Below are positions 27,155-36,533 of a DNA stretch of 64,000 bases, in pieces. The notes beneath the pieces are model-generated. The model was not told the origin of the DNA. It ran no database searches and saw nothing but the letters and a program-made list of their open reading frames with translations. Made by a program: the position numbers and the translations under genes. Source of the stretch: Bradyrhizobium sp. Tv2a-2 (GTDB lineage Bacteria; Pseudomonadota; Alphaproteobacteria; Rhizobiales; Xanthobacteraceae); NCBI RefSeq assembly GCF_000472425.1, contig NZ_AXAI01000001.1, positions 310,001-374,000 on the forward strand, read 5' to 3'. Each line of letters begins with the position of its first letter. Within the stretch, counting starts at the first letter, position 1.

Positions 27155-28131
27155 GACGTTGCTCCTGCGCGGCGGAGGACCGAGCGACGGGCAAGGACGA
27201 TGATCGCTTGCTGCAAGGCAATGAAGGCGAACAGCAGGACGCCGGTCACGATTTTCGTCCACCAGCTCGAGAGCGTTCCATCGAAGGTAATGTAGGTCTG
27301 GATCAGGCCCTGGATGAGAATGCCGAGAAAAGTGCCGATCACCGTTCCCTGCCCGCCGGTCAGAAGCGTGCCGCCGATCACGACAGCCGCGATGGTGTCA
27401 AGCTCGACGCCGACGGCGGAGAGCGAATAGCCGGCGGCGGTATAGAAGGAGAAGACGATACCCGCGAGCCCCGACAGCGCGCTCGACAGCATGTAGATGC
27501 GCACCGTCATGGAGCCAACCGGGATACCCATCAATGCCGTGGTGGCGCGGCTGCCGCCGAGCGCATAGACATTGGCGCCGAACCGCGTCAGATGCAGCAG
27601 CAGCGCACCTGCCGCGATCACGATCAGCATGATGATCGCGATCGCCGTCAACCGCCCTCCGCCCGGCAGCCGCAGCGCGAAGTCCGATACTGTCGAATAA
27701 ATCGGCGCATTGATCGGGATCGATTCCGTCGAGAGCAGGAAGCTCGCGCCACGGGCGAGGAACATGCCGGCCAGGGTCACGATGAACGGCGGCAGGTCGA
27801 ACAGATGGATGATGCCCCCCATCGCGGCACCGAAGGCAGCGCAGATGACGAGAATGGCGACAAAGGCGAGCCACGGCGGAATGCCCAGTCGCTCGATCGC
27901 GATCGCAACGAACACGGTGGTGAAACCGATCACCGAGCCGACCGATAAATCGATGCCGCCGGAGATGATTACGAATGTCATTCCGGTCGCGACAATGCCG
28001 AGAAAGGCATTGTCGGTAAGGAGATTGCCGACGACGCGGGTCGAGGCGATGTTGGGATATTGCGTCGCGCAGATCGCAAAGCCTGCGACCAGGACGATTG
28101 CTGTGATGACAACAGGAGGCAGGCCCTTCAT
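27151..28131 (-). CDS. yjfF: sugar ABC transporter permease, YjfF-type
   Basis: 326 residues, ribose-type permease with the [18 protein letters not shown] signature and [17 protein letters not shown]. It is most like YjfF, the second permease of the galactofuranose importer. Overlaps by four bases with both neighbours (ATGA on each side), so it is tightly coupled in translation with the YtfT-type permease and the regulator. The ATG at 28131 gives the family N-terminus MKGLPPVVITAIVLVAG. Confidence 0.88.
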   Translation of the reverse strand: MKGLPPVVITAIVLVAGFAICATQYPNIASTRVVGNLLTDNAFLGIVATGMTFVIISGGIDLSVGSVIGFTTVFVAIAIERLGIPPWLAFVAILVICAAFGAAMGGIIHLFDLPPFIVTLAGMFLARGASFLLSTESIPINAPIYSTVSDFALRLPGGGRLTAIAIIMLIVIAAGALLLHLTRFGANVYALGGSRATTALMGIPVGSMTVRIYMLSSALSGLAGIVFSFYTAAGYSLSAVGVELDTIAAVVIGGTLLTGGQGTVIGTFLGILIQGLIQTYITFDGTLSSWWTKIVTGVLLFAFIALQQAIIVLARRSVLRRAGATS

Positions 28132-29141
28132 GCCTTCGCCCCCTTCAACCGCAATCTGGCCCCGCGCAAACGCGCCGCAAGACCGGCGAGACCCGCCAGC
28201 CGCGGCGACTGCAGGAGCAGCACCGCGAGCACTACGACCGCTTTCACCAGCAGATTGAGCTCCGGCGGATAGCCCGACAGAAGAATGCCCGTGTTCATCG
28301 CCTGGATGATCAGGGCGCCGACGACCGCGAGCAAAAGACTGAAGCGGCCGCCGAACAGCGAGGTGCCGCCGATGACCACGGCAAGGATGGCATCGAGTTC
28401 GAGCCAGAGGCCGGCATTGTTGGCATCCGCGCCCATGATGTCGGCCGCGGAGATGATGCCCGCAAGCGCTGCGCACAGCCCGCACCAGGCATAGACCGCA
28501 AGGATCATGAGCCGTGTGCCGACGCCTGCGAGTTCGCTCGCGCGCGCATTGCCGCCTGTCGCCTCGATCAGGAGGCCGAGCGCTGAACCGCGCACGACCG
28601 CAACTGTCAGACCCAGCATCCCCGCGGCGATGACGACAGGCGCAGGGAAACCGAGGATGGCGCCGGCGCCGAACCAGCCGAGATCGGGCGAAGTAAAGGT
28701 GACGATGCGCCCCTCGGTGATCAGCTGGGCGATACCTCTCCCTGCGACCATCAGGATCAACGTGGCGATGATCGGCTGGATGCCGAGCACGGCGACAAGG
28801 AAGCCGTTCCAAAGACCGCAGATCAGGCCCGTGCCAAGCGCCGCGGCGAGCACCAGTGGCAGCGAATGGCTATCGGCAAGCGAGGCGGCAATCGCACCCG
28901 CGATCGCCATCACCGCGCCGACCGAGAGATCGATGCCGCGGGTGGCAATCACCAGCACCATGCCGAGCGAAAGCAGCACCACCGGCGCGCCGCGGTTGAG
29001 CACGTCGATGACGCTGCCGAACAGGCGCCCGTCCTGCATGCGCAGGTCGAAGAACTGCGGCGACACCATGCGATCCACGGCGAGAATCATGACGAGCGCA
29101 AGGATCTGGGCCAGTCCATGGCGCGGCAGGCGGGCCATCAT
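28128..29141 (-). CDS. ytfT: sugar ABC transporter permease, YtfT-type
   Basis: 337 residues with the family motif TRGIDLSVGAVMAIAGAIAAS and LGIQPIIATLILMVAGRGIAQLITEG. It resembles YtfT and is paired with a YjfF-type permease, as in the galactofuranose system; the two permeases probably form a heterodimer. Its start overlaps the ATPase stop (TCAT at 29138-29141 on the plus strand) and its end overlaps yjfF. Confidence 0.88.
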   Translation of the reverse strand: MMARLPRHGLAQILALVMILAVDRMVSPQFFDLRMQDGRLFGSVIDVLNRGAPVVLLSLGMVLVIATRGIDLSVGAVMAIAGAIAASLADSHSLPLVLAAALGTGLICGLWNGFLVAVLGIQPIIATLILMVAGRGIAQLITEGRIVTFTSPDLGWFGAGAILGFPAPVVIAAGMLGLTVAVVRGSALGLLIEATGGNARASELAGVGTRLMILAVYAWCGLCAALAGIISAADIMGADANNAGLWLELDAILAVVIGGTSLFGGRFSLLLAVVGALIIQAMNTGILLSGYPPELNLLVKAVVVLAVLLLQSPRLAGLAGLAARLRGARLRLKGAKA

Positions 29142-30673
29142 GATGCAGCCCCGCGGGCCGCGCCGTCGGCGGCGATGGCGGCGAGAATGTTGGTGACGTC
29201 GATCGCGTCGCCTTGCAACTGCTCAACATGAACGCGGTCGCGCAGCACCACCACACGGTCCGAATAGGTCACGATCTCGTCGAGCTCGGAAGAGATGACG
29301 AGCAGCGCAAGCCCCTTGTCGCAGAACTCGCGGATCAGGCGGATGATTTCGGCATGCGCGCCGACATCGATGCCGCGGGTCGGCTCGTCGAGCACCAGGA
29401 GCCGCGGCGAGGTCGCAAGCCAGCGGGCCAGCAGCACCTTCTGCTGGTTTCCGCCGGACAACAGGCCAATGGGGCGTTCCGGATCTGGCGGGCGGATGTC
29501 CAGCAGCTCAATGAATCGCTTGGCGATCTCGTCCTGCTCGCCGCGCGACAGCGGACGGTGCAGCCCGCGCCTGGCCTGCAGGGCGAGCACGATGTTCTCG
29601 CGCACGGTGAGGTCGGCGATGATACCGTCGGTCTTGCGCTCCTCGGGACAATAACCGAAGCCGTAGGCGACCGCGTCGCGCGGCGAGTGCAGCCGCGCCG
29701 CGCGTCCCTCCACTTTGACCTCGCCGCTGTCAGCGCGTTCGGCACCGAACACCAGGCGCGCCGTCTCGGTGCGGCCCGAGCCGAGCAAGCCCGCAAGCCC
29801 GACAACTTCGCCATGATGCAGTGTCAAATCGAACGGCGCGATGGTGCCGGCCTTGCCGTAACCTTCGAAGCTGACACAGGCCTCGCCGGCGCCATGCGCA
29901 GGCGCCGCGACGCGCTCGCCGGTCGTCTCGGCAAGCTCGCGGCCGAGCATCATCCGGATCAGCTCGATGCGTGGCAGCGAGGCGGTCTCCCGCTCGCCGA
30001 TCAGCCGACCGTTGCGCAGCACGGTGATACGATCGGAGATTTCATAGACCTGGTCGAGAAAATGACTGACAAACACGATGCCGATGCCGCGCAACGCAAG
30101 CTGGCGCATGACGCGAAACAGAATCTCCACCTCATGGCGGTCGAGACTCGCCGTCGGCTCGTCCAGGATCAGGACGCGCGCGGAGAGATCGACCGCGCGG
30201 GCAATCGCGGTGACGTGCTGCACCGCGACCGAATAATTGCCAAGCGGCGCCGCGACATCGATGTGAAGGCCAAATTCCTGCAACAGCGCAGTGGCGCGGC
30301 GGCGCATCTCGGCCTGACGTACCACGCCAAGCCGCGTCGGCTGTCGGCCGAGAAAGAGATTTTGGGCGACCGAGAGGTTCGGCAGCAGGTTCACTTCCTG
30401 ATAGACGGTAGCAATGCCGCAATCGAGCGCAGCCTTGGCCGAGCGCGGCGCGATCTCGGCACCATCAAGGCGGACGATGCCGGCATCGCGGGCGAATACT
30501 CCTGTGACGACCTTGATAAGCGTGGATTTGCCGGCGCCGTTCTCGCCGAGCAGCGCATGAATCTCGCCGGCACGAAGCGTGAAGTCGACATCCTGCAGCG
30601 CGCGCAACGCACCAAAACTCTTGGCAAGCCCACGCACGTCAAGCAATGGCGCGGGGTCGGGACCTTTTTGCAT
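29138..30673 (-). CDS. ytfR: sugar ABC transporter ATPase, YtfR-type
   Basis: 511 residues with two ABC domains. The first has [16 protein letters not shown] and [12 protein letters not shown]; the second has the degenerate GLLGSGRTETARLVFG loop plus [16 protein letters not shown] and [13 protein letters not shown]. The ATG at 30673 (MQKGPDPAPLLDVRGL) starts the protein just before the domain; upstream in-frame codons lie in the hairpin region. It is separated from the binding-protein gene by 193 bases rich in hairpins, then overlaps ytfT. Confidence 0.9.
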   Translation of the reverse strand: MQKGPDPAPLLDVRGLAKSFGALRALQDVDFTLRAGEIHALLGENGAGKSTLIKVVTGVFARDAGIVRLDGAEIAPRSAKAALDCGIATVYQEVNLLPNLSVAQNLFLGRQPTRLGVVRQAEMRRRATALLQEFGLHIDVAAPLGNYSVAVQHVTAIARAVDLSARVLILDEPTASLDRHEVEILFRVMRQLALRGIGIVFVSHFLDQVYEISDRITVLRNGRLIGERETASLPRIELIRMMLGRELAETTGERVAAPAHGAGEACVSFEGYGKAGTIAPFDLTLHHGEVVGLAGLLGSGRTETARLVFGAERADSGEVKVEGRAARLHSPRDAVAYGFGYCPEERKTDGIIADLTVRENIVLALQARRGLHRPLSRGEQDEIAKRFIELLDIRPPDPERPIGLLSGGNQQKVLLARWLATSPRLLVLDEPTRGIDVGAHAEIIRLIREFCDKGLALLVISSELDEIVTYSDRVVVLRDRVHVEQLQGDAIDVTNILAAIAADGAARGAAS

Positions 30674-30692
30674 CGCAAACGTCACTCCAGCC

Positions 30693-30836
30693 GGCGCCCG
30701 CATTGCATTGCGGGCGCCTTTTGGTCGTCCCGGCGATGGCCGGGACCCATATCGCGGAATCTTTCAGACGAGCACAATGGCAGACACCGTCCGCATAACC
30801 AAATCCTCTGGTTATGGTCCCGGCTTTCGCCGGGAC
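30693..30836. repeat. cluster of four hairpins (REP-like) between ytfQ and ytfR
   Basis: Four inverted repeats in 144 bases: GGCGCCCGCA/TGCGGGCGCC (30693-30718, followed by TTTT on the plus strand); GTCCCGGC/GCCGGGAC (30727-30746); CATAACC/GGTTATG (30794-30816); GTCCCGGC/GCCGGGAC (30817-30836). The two GTCCCGGC elements face each other in inverted orientation, as in paired REP elements. They probably trim or pause the transcript after the binding-protein gene. Confidence 0.75.
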
Positions 30837-30866
30837 GATCGCGAGAGTGTTGCCAGACCACAGGGC

Positions 30867-31832
30867 TCAGTATCCGAGTCCCTTCTTGCTGTCGTAGATC
30901 TTCTGCGGATCGTCAGCAGCGGTGTAGAGCTTGGACTCGGTCTGGATCCACTTCGGCGGCACCGTGCCCTTGTCCTTGGAGGCGATGATGGCGTCGAGCG
31001 CGGGACCGGCCATGTTCGGCGTCAGCTCGACGGTGGCGTTGGCTTCGCCGGCGGCCATGGCCTTGAAGATGTCCGGCACTGCGTCGATGGAGACGGTCAG
31101 GATATCCTTGCCCGGCTTGAGACCGGCTTCCTTCATGGCCTGGATGGCGCCGACCATCATGTCGTCGTTATGGGCGTAGACCGCGCAGATCGACTTGCCG
31201 CCACCTTCCGCCTTGATGAAGCTCTCCATCACTTCCTTGCCCTTGGCGCGGGTGAAGTCGCCGGTCTGGCTGCGCACCACCTTCAGGTTCGGATGCTTGG
31301 CGACGACATCGTCAAACCCTTTCTTGCGGTTGGTGGCGACGCTGGCGCCGACGGTGCCTTGCAGCTCGACGATGCTGCAGGACTTGTCGCCGACGGTCTT
31401 CGCCAGCCACTCGCCGGCGACCTCGCCCTCATGCACGCTGTCCGAGGTCACGGCCGTCAGATAGAGGTCCTTGCCGGAGGGATCGATGTCGCGGTCGAGC
31501 AGCACGACCGGGATCTTGGCTTCCTTGGCCTCCTTCAACACCGCTTCCCAACCGCTGGCGACCACGGGTGCGAGGAAGATCGCGTCGACCCCCTGGGCGA
31601 TGAACGAACGGATCGCCTTGATCTGGTTTTCCTGCTTCTGCTGCGCGTCGGCGATCTTCAGATTCACCTGGCGCTTGGCGGCTTCCTGCTTGGAGACCGA
31701 GGTTTCGGCGGCGCGCCAGCCGGATTCCGATCCGATCTGGGAAAAGCCGACGGTGAGCTGAGCGGCGCCGGCTGGCAGCGAGAACATCACGGCGGCGGTA
31801 GCGGTGGCCGCAAAGAGGGCTTTGAGGGTCAT
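30867..31832 (-). CDS. ytfQ: sugar-binding protein, YtfQ-type
   Basis: 321 residues with a Sec signal peptide (cut near LPAGAAQ). The mature protein (LTVGFSQIGSESGWRAAET, VDAIFLAPVVASGWEAVLKE, VVLLDRDID, AVYAHNDDMMVGAIQAMKEAG) closely follows YtfQ, the galactofuranose/galactose-binding protein. It is the first gene of the ytfQ-ytfR-ytfT-yjfF-gntR-galM-lactonase transcript. In rhizobial relatives proteins of this group also bind arabinose or other furanoses, so the ligand is open. Confidence 0.9.
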   Translation of the reverse strand: MTLKALFAATATAAVMFSLPAGAAQLTVGFSQIGSESGWRAAETSVSKQEAAKRQVNLKIADAQQKQENQIKAIRSFIAQGVDAIFLAPVVASGWEAVLKEAKEAKIPVVLLDRDIDPSGKDLYLTAVTSDSVHEGEVAGEWLAKTVGDKSCSIVELQGTVGASVATNRKKGFDDVVAKHPNLKVVRSQTGDFTRAKGKEVMESFIKAEGGGKSICAVYAHNDDMMVGAIQAMKEAGLKPGKDILTVSIDAVPDIFKAMAAGEANATVELTPNMAGPALDAIIASKDKGTVPPKWIQTESKLYTAADDPQKIYDSKKGLGY

Positions 31833-31944
31833 GAGGCGCGTTCTCCCAAAACATTATCCGAGCGCCATTTTCTGGTGTTATGGCACCTTCGGGCTTCCCA
31901 TTCGGGACAGCGCGCGCACTATTTCATGGAAGATAAGCCGCGAC

Positions 31945-31963
31945 TAGTCATATTATTTGACTA
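31945..31963. promoter_or_regulatory. candidate GntR operator upstream of ytfQ
   Basis: TAGTCA-N7-TGACTA, a perfect inverted repeat in an AT-rich stretch about 113 bases before the ytfQ start. The only regulator in the downstream operon is the GntR/FCD protein, and the size and form suit a dimer of that family. The rest of the 268-base gap (31833-32100) shows nothing else clear. Confidence 0.5.
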
Positions 31964-32100
31964 TTGAGTTCCTTTTTTTCATCCTGCCCCTGACTGTCAA
32001 GCCACCCCGATCGCGCGTACTGCATGCGCGATCGACCGCCCACCGCCGATGCAATGGCGAAGGCGATCTCCGACATCCTTCCGACGGTGTCGCGCCACCC

Positions 32101-33036
32101 TTACGTCGTCCAGGCCATTTCGGCGCTGCGGGGCGGGTCGGCGCCCATGCGCGTGCAGGTGAGCGCAGCGCAGCGGCAGGCAAAGGTCAGCGCGCGGCGC
32201 AGTTCGTCGGCGGTGGCTTCTTCAAGTGTGCCTTTGGCAATCCGGCTCTGCCGGTGCAGCGCAGCGAGCAGCGCGGCCTGAAAACTGTCACCGGCGCCGA
32301 TCGTATCGACGACCTTGATGGCTGGAGCCCCGGCCTTGATGAAGCCGGCCTTGCGGTGCCAGGCCTCGGCGCCATCGGTGCCGCGGGTGACGACGAACAG
32401 CGTCGCACCTTGGGCGAACAGCGCTTCGGCGCGAGCCGCATAGGCGTCGTTGCCATAGAGGTAGCTGAAATCGACATCCGACATCCTGACAATATCGGCG
32501 CTCGCGGCGAAGGCCTGCATCCGATCGAGATAGGACGCCTTGTCCTTCACCAGATTGGGCCTGCAATTCGGGTCGAAGGATATCGTGCTTGTCCGCCTTG
32601 CATCCGCAATCAGCGCGGCAGTCTCCGCGGCCCCGCTCTGGTTGACCAGCGTGGTCGATCCCACGTGAACGGCCTCGATCGTTGCAAAGGGGATGCTGCC
32701 GCGCCGATAGGTCCATTCGCGTGAGGCAGTTTGGGCGTCGTAAAAGGCGTATTGCGACTCACCGCCGATGATGCGGACAAAGGCGAGCGTGGTTTGATCA
32801 TCGCTGCGCGTTGCGAAGCCGAGGTCGACTGTGGAGGCCTGCGCGTGTTGCACGATCATGCGGCCGAACAGGTCATTCGCGATCCCGCCAACGAAGCCAG
32901 TTGGAACGTCAAGCCTGGCGAGGCCGACGGCGACGTTGAGGCAGGAGCCGCCGACCATTGGCCGCACCGCCTCGCCTCCATCCGTCGCTGCCACCGGGAC
33001 AAAGTCGATCAAGGCGTCGCCACAACTCAAGATCAT
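32101..33036 (-). CDS. PfkB-family sugar kinase (fructokinase-like)
   Basis: 311 residues. PfkB signature 1 is GGSCLNVAVGLARLDVPTGFVG and signature 2 is DTIGAGDSFQAALLAAL with the catalytic Asp. Overall it resembles bacterial fructokinases and ketohexose kinases. It begins 12 bases after the FGGY kinase stop, at the end of the polyol operon. Fructose made by oxidation of a hexitol such as sorbitol or mannitol is the likely substrate; the specificity is inferred. Confidence 0.88.
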   Translation of the reverse strand: MILSCGDALIDFVPVAATDGGEAVRPMVGGSCLNVAVGLARLDVPTGFVGGIANDLFGRMIVQHAQASTVDLGFATRSDDQTTLAFVRIIGGESQYAFYDAQTASREWTYRRGSIPFATIEAVHVGSTTLVNQSGAAETAALIADARRTSTISFDPNCRPNLVKDKASYLDRMQAFAASADIVRMSDVDFSYLYGNDAYAARAEALFAQGATLFVVTRGTDGAEAWHRKAGFIKAGAPAIKVVDTIGAGDSFQAALLAALHRQSRIAKGTLEEATADELRRALTFACRCAALTCTRMGADPPRSAEMAWTT

Positions 33037-33048
33037 GCTCTTCGCCTT

Positions 33049-34698
33049 TCAGGCGCGGTTGACATCGAAGCCGCGCATCGCCTCGCGACTGCTGCGATCC
33101 AGTTGACGCAAGAGTTCGTAGACCTCCCGCTTCTTGCGATGAAATGCGGCGAGGCCCGGTGCGGTCGGCTCGGTCTGGCGGCCGAGCGCCGACATCGCCG
33201 CCATGGTCTCGCCGAGCGAGGCAAAGGCGCCCGCGGCGACTGCGCCCAGCATGGCTGCCCCGAGCAGGACCGGCTCCTGGGTCTGCGGCAGCGCGACCGC
33301 AAGCCCCGTCGTATCCGCCATGATCTGCCGCACCAGCGGACTGCGGCCGGCGCCGCCGCCGATCACGATCATGTTGCTCCGAACACCATGGGCCTTGAAG
33401 GCATCGATGACATCCGCAAGGCCGTAGGCGAGCCCGCACAGCCCGGCGAGGAACAGCCGCTCCATCGCGCCAAGGTCGGCGTCCAGATCGAGGCCGGCGA
33501 TGACGGCGCGCGAATCCGGATCGGCGTAGGGCGAGCGGTTGCCAAGGAATTCCGGCAGGACGTGCAGGTCGCGCGCAAGGAGCGCGGCTTCGCTCGCACT
33601 CTTGGCGCGCGCAAGGATGCGTTTTTCCAGGAAGCCGATGATGTCGAGTCCGTCGCGCCGCGCGGCCTGGCTTGCCTCGGCGTGGCCGGGGTGCGAGCGG
33701 ATCAAATGATCAATCGCGGCGCCCGCCGCCGACTGGCCGCCTTCGTTCAGCCAGAAGCCGGGCACCATGCCGGAATAATAGGGCCCCCAGACCCCGGGGA
33801 CGAAAGACGGCGCCGCCGTGGTCGCCATGATGCAGGCGGACGTTCCCATGATGTAGGCCAGGCGCTCGCAGGCATCGACCATCGCACCCGACGGATCCCG
33901 GCCACCGATGGCACCGACCCCGCCGGCATGCGCGTCGATCAGGGAAGCTCCGACCGGCGTTGCTGGATTCAAGCCGAAGTCCCGCGCGGCCTGCTCGGTC
34001 AGGCCCGAGCCGAGCGACGTACCGGGTGCGACAATGTCGGTGCCGATGCGGCGGTAGTCCTCGGCGACGAACTCCTGCAGCCCGACGCGCTGAAAATACG
34101 GCGCGCTCCAGCGCTTCTCATGGGCGAGATAATTCCATTTGCAGGTGACCGTGCAGGTCGAGCGCGCCGGCGATCCCGTTGCGCGGAAAGAGAGATAATC
34201 GGCGAGATCGAAGAAGTGTCCAGCATTGTCGAAGCTTTGGCGCAGATGGCGCTTGAGCCAGAGCAGCTTCGGGATCTCCATCTCGGGCGAGATGGAGCCG
34301 CCGACATAGCACAGCACCTCGTCCTGCGTCTCGTTGACCAGCCGCGCCTCGGGGACAGCACGATGGTCCATCCAGACGATGACGTCACGCTCGTTGTCGC
34401 CGGAGGCGCTGACCGTGAGCGGCGCGCCGCTTGGGTCGAGCACGACCAGTGAACAGGTGGCGTCGAAACCGATGCCCTTGACGGTGTCAGGCGACAGTGC
34501 AGCTTCCGCCATGGCAGCTCGGACGGACGACGCGCAGGCGTTCCAGATGTCGGCTGAAGATTGCTCGACAATGTCCCCGGCCTCCTGCCATGTCCGGATC
34601 GGATGCCGCGCCGTTGCGAGCAGGTTCCCCTGCTCGTCGAAGATGCCTGCCCGCGTGCTGGACGTGCCGACATCGATGCCGATAAAGGCCTGGCGCAT
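33049..34698 (-). CDS. FGGY-family pentulose kinase (D-ribulokinase-like)
   Basis: 549 residues. N-terminal phosphate loop IGIDVGTSSTRAGIFD, then GIGFDATCSLVVLD, WMDHRA, CTVTCKWNYL, and a C-terminal ATP-binding IVIGGGAGRSPLVRQIMADTTGL. The length and the CKWNY region fit the FGGY/YDR109C group that phosphorylates D-ribulose, rather than L-ribulokinase or xylulokinase. The ATG at 34698 gives the family start MRQAFIGIDVG. It lies between the dehydrogenase and the PfkB kinase, so it should act on the ketose produced by that dehydrogenase. Confidence 0.85.
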   Translation of the reverse strand: MRQAFIGIDVGTSSTRAGIFDEQGNLLATARHPIRTWQEAGDIVEQSSADIWNACASSVRAAMAEAALSPDTVKGIGFDATCSLVVLDPSGAPLTVSASGDNERDVIVWMDHRAVPEARLVNETQDEVLCYVGGSISPEMEIPKLLWLKRHLRQSFDNAGHFFDLADYLSFRATGSPARSTCTVTCKWNYLAHEKRWSAPYFQRVGLQEFVAEDYRRIGTDIVAPGTSLGSGLTEQAARDFGLNPATPVGASLIDAHAGGVGAIGGRDPSGAMVDACERLAYIMGTSACIMATTAAPSFVPGVWGPYYSGMVPGFWLNEGGQSAAGAAIDHLIRSHPGHAEASQAARRDGLDIIGFLEKRILARAKSASEAALLARDLHVLPEFLGNRSPYADPDSRAVIAGLDLDADLGAMERLFLAGLCGLAYGLADVIDAFKAHGVRSNMIVIGGGAGRSPLVRQIMADTTGLAVALPQTQEPVLLGAAMLGAVAAGAFASLGETMAAMSALGRQTEPTAPGLAAFHRKKREVYELLRQLDRSSREAMRGFDVNRA

Positions 34699-34726
34699 GG
34701 TCGCTCCCGTCAGTTTTGACGCGAGC

Positions 34727-35500
34727 TTACCAGCAAGTGTAGCCGCCATCGACAACAACGATGCTGCCCGTCATCAGGCTCGCGGCATCGGAGGCAAGGA
34801 ACAACACCACGGAGGCAATCTCCTCCACCTGGCCGAGCCGGGCCATCGGCGTCCCGCCGATCCAGGCGTCGTACATGCGGGGATTGCTTTTCACGAAGGC
34901 ATTCAATGGCGTCTCGATATAGGTTGGCGCCACCGCGTTGACCCGGACACCGCGCGCGCCCCATTCGGCGGCGAGCGACTTGGTCAGATGGTGCACCGCG
35001 GCCTTGGAGGCGTTGTAGTAGCACTGCTCCTGCGGCTTGTTGACGATGAAGCCCGACATCGAGCCGACATTGACAATGGTTCCCGTCTTCGCCGCCAGCA
35101 TGTGCTTGCCGAAGGCGCGGCAGCACCAGAAGGTGCCGTTGAGATTGACGTCGATCACGTTCAGCCAGTGCTCGTCGGTCACGGTTTCGGCGGGTGTCTC
35201 GCTGCGCGCAATGCCGGCATTGTTGACGAGGACGTCGACCTTGCCATAGCGCGCGACGAGATCGTCGGCGACCTCGGAGACGCGGCGGGAATCCGTCACG
35301 TCCATCAGCGCCGTCTCGACGATGTAGCCCTTGTTGGTCAGCTCGGCGCTCGCCGTCTTCGCCACCGCGGCATCCCGATCGGCGATGATGACGCGCGCGC
35401 CGGCCTCCGCCAGCGCCTCGGCGCAGGCCAGCCCAATCCCCTGGCCGCCGCCGGTCACGATCGCGGTCTTGCCGGGCAATTTGAATTTCTCAAGATACAT
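34727..35500 (-). CDS. SDR-family polyol dehydrogenase
   Basis: 257 residues, a classical SDR. It has the NAD-binding TGGGQGIG, NNAG, the catalytic Ser in VGSMSGFIVN and YNASK with Tyr and Lys. The start at 35500 (MYLEKFKLPGKTAIVTGG) is standard; upstream in-frame codons overlap the ATPase gene. It lies between an SmoK-type ATPase and two sugar kinases, so it likely oxidises an imported alditol to a ketose. D-arabinitol, ribitol, xylitol and sorbitol remain possible substrates. Confidence 0.88.
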   Translation of the reverse strand: MYLEKFKLPGKTAIVTGGGQGIGLACAEALAEAGARVIIADRDAAVAKTASAELTNKGYIVETALMDVTDSRRVSEVADDLVARYGKVDVLVNNAGIARSETPAETVTDEHWLNVIDVNLNGTFWCCRAFGKHMLAAKTGTIVNVGSMSGFIVNKPQEQCYYNASKAAVHHLTKSLAAEWGARGVRVNAVAPTYIETPLNAFVKSNPRMYDAWIGGTPMARLGQVEEIASVVLFLASDAASLMTGSIVVVDGGYTCW

Positions 35501-35513
35501 CTTTGTTGTCCTG

Positions 35514-36518
<1,005 letters not shown>

Positions 36519-36533
36519 GGATCGAAAGCCCTT

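Noticed and set aside
26391..27221. In-frame upstream extension of the mutarotase that would give a 639-residue fusion
   Set aside because: The added part runs antisense-like through the GntR gene in another frame and has Arg/Ala-rich nonsense composition; the ATG at 26390 gives the standard mutarotase start.
32731..34452. 573-codon plus-strand frame across the two sugar kinase genes
   Set aside because: It covers two convincingly annotated minus-strand kinases and looks like reverse-strand composition (His/Asp/Arg/Gly rich).
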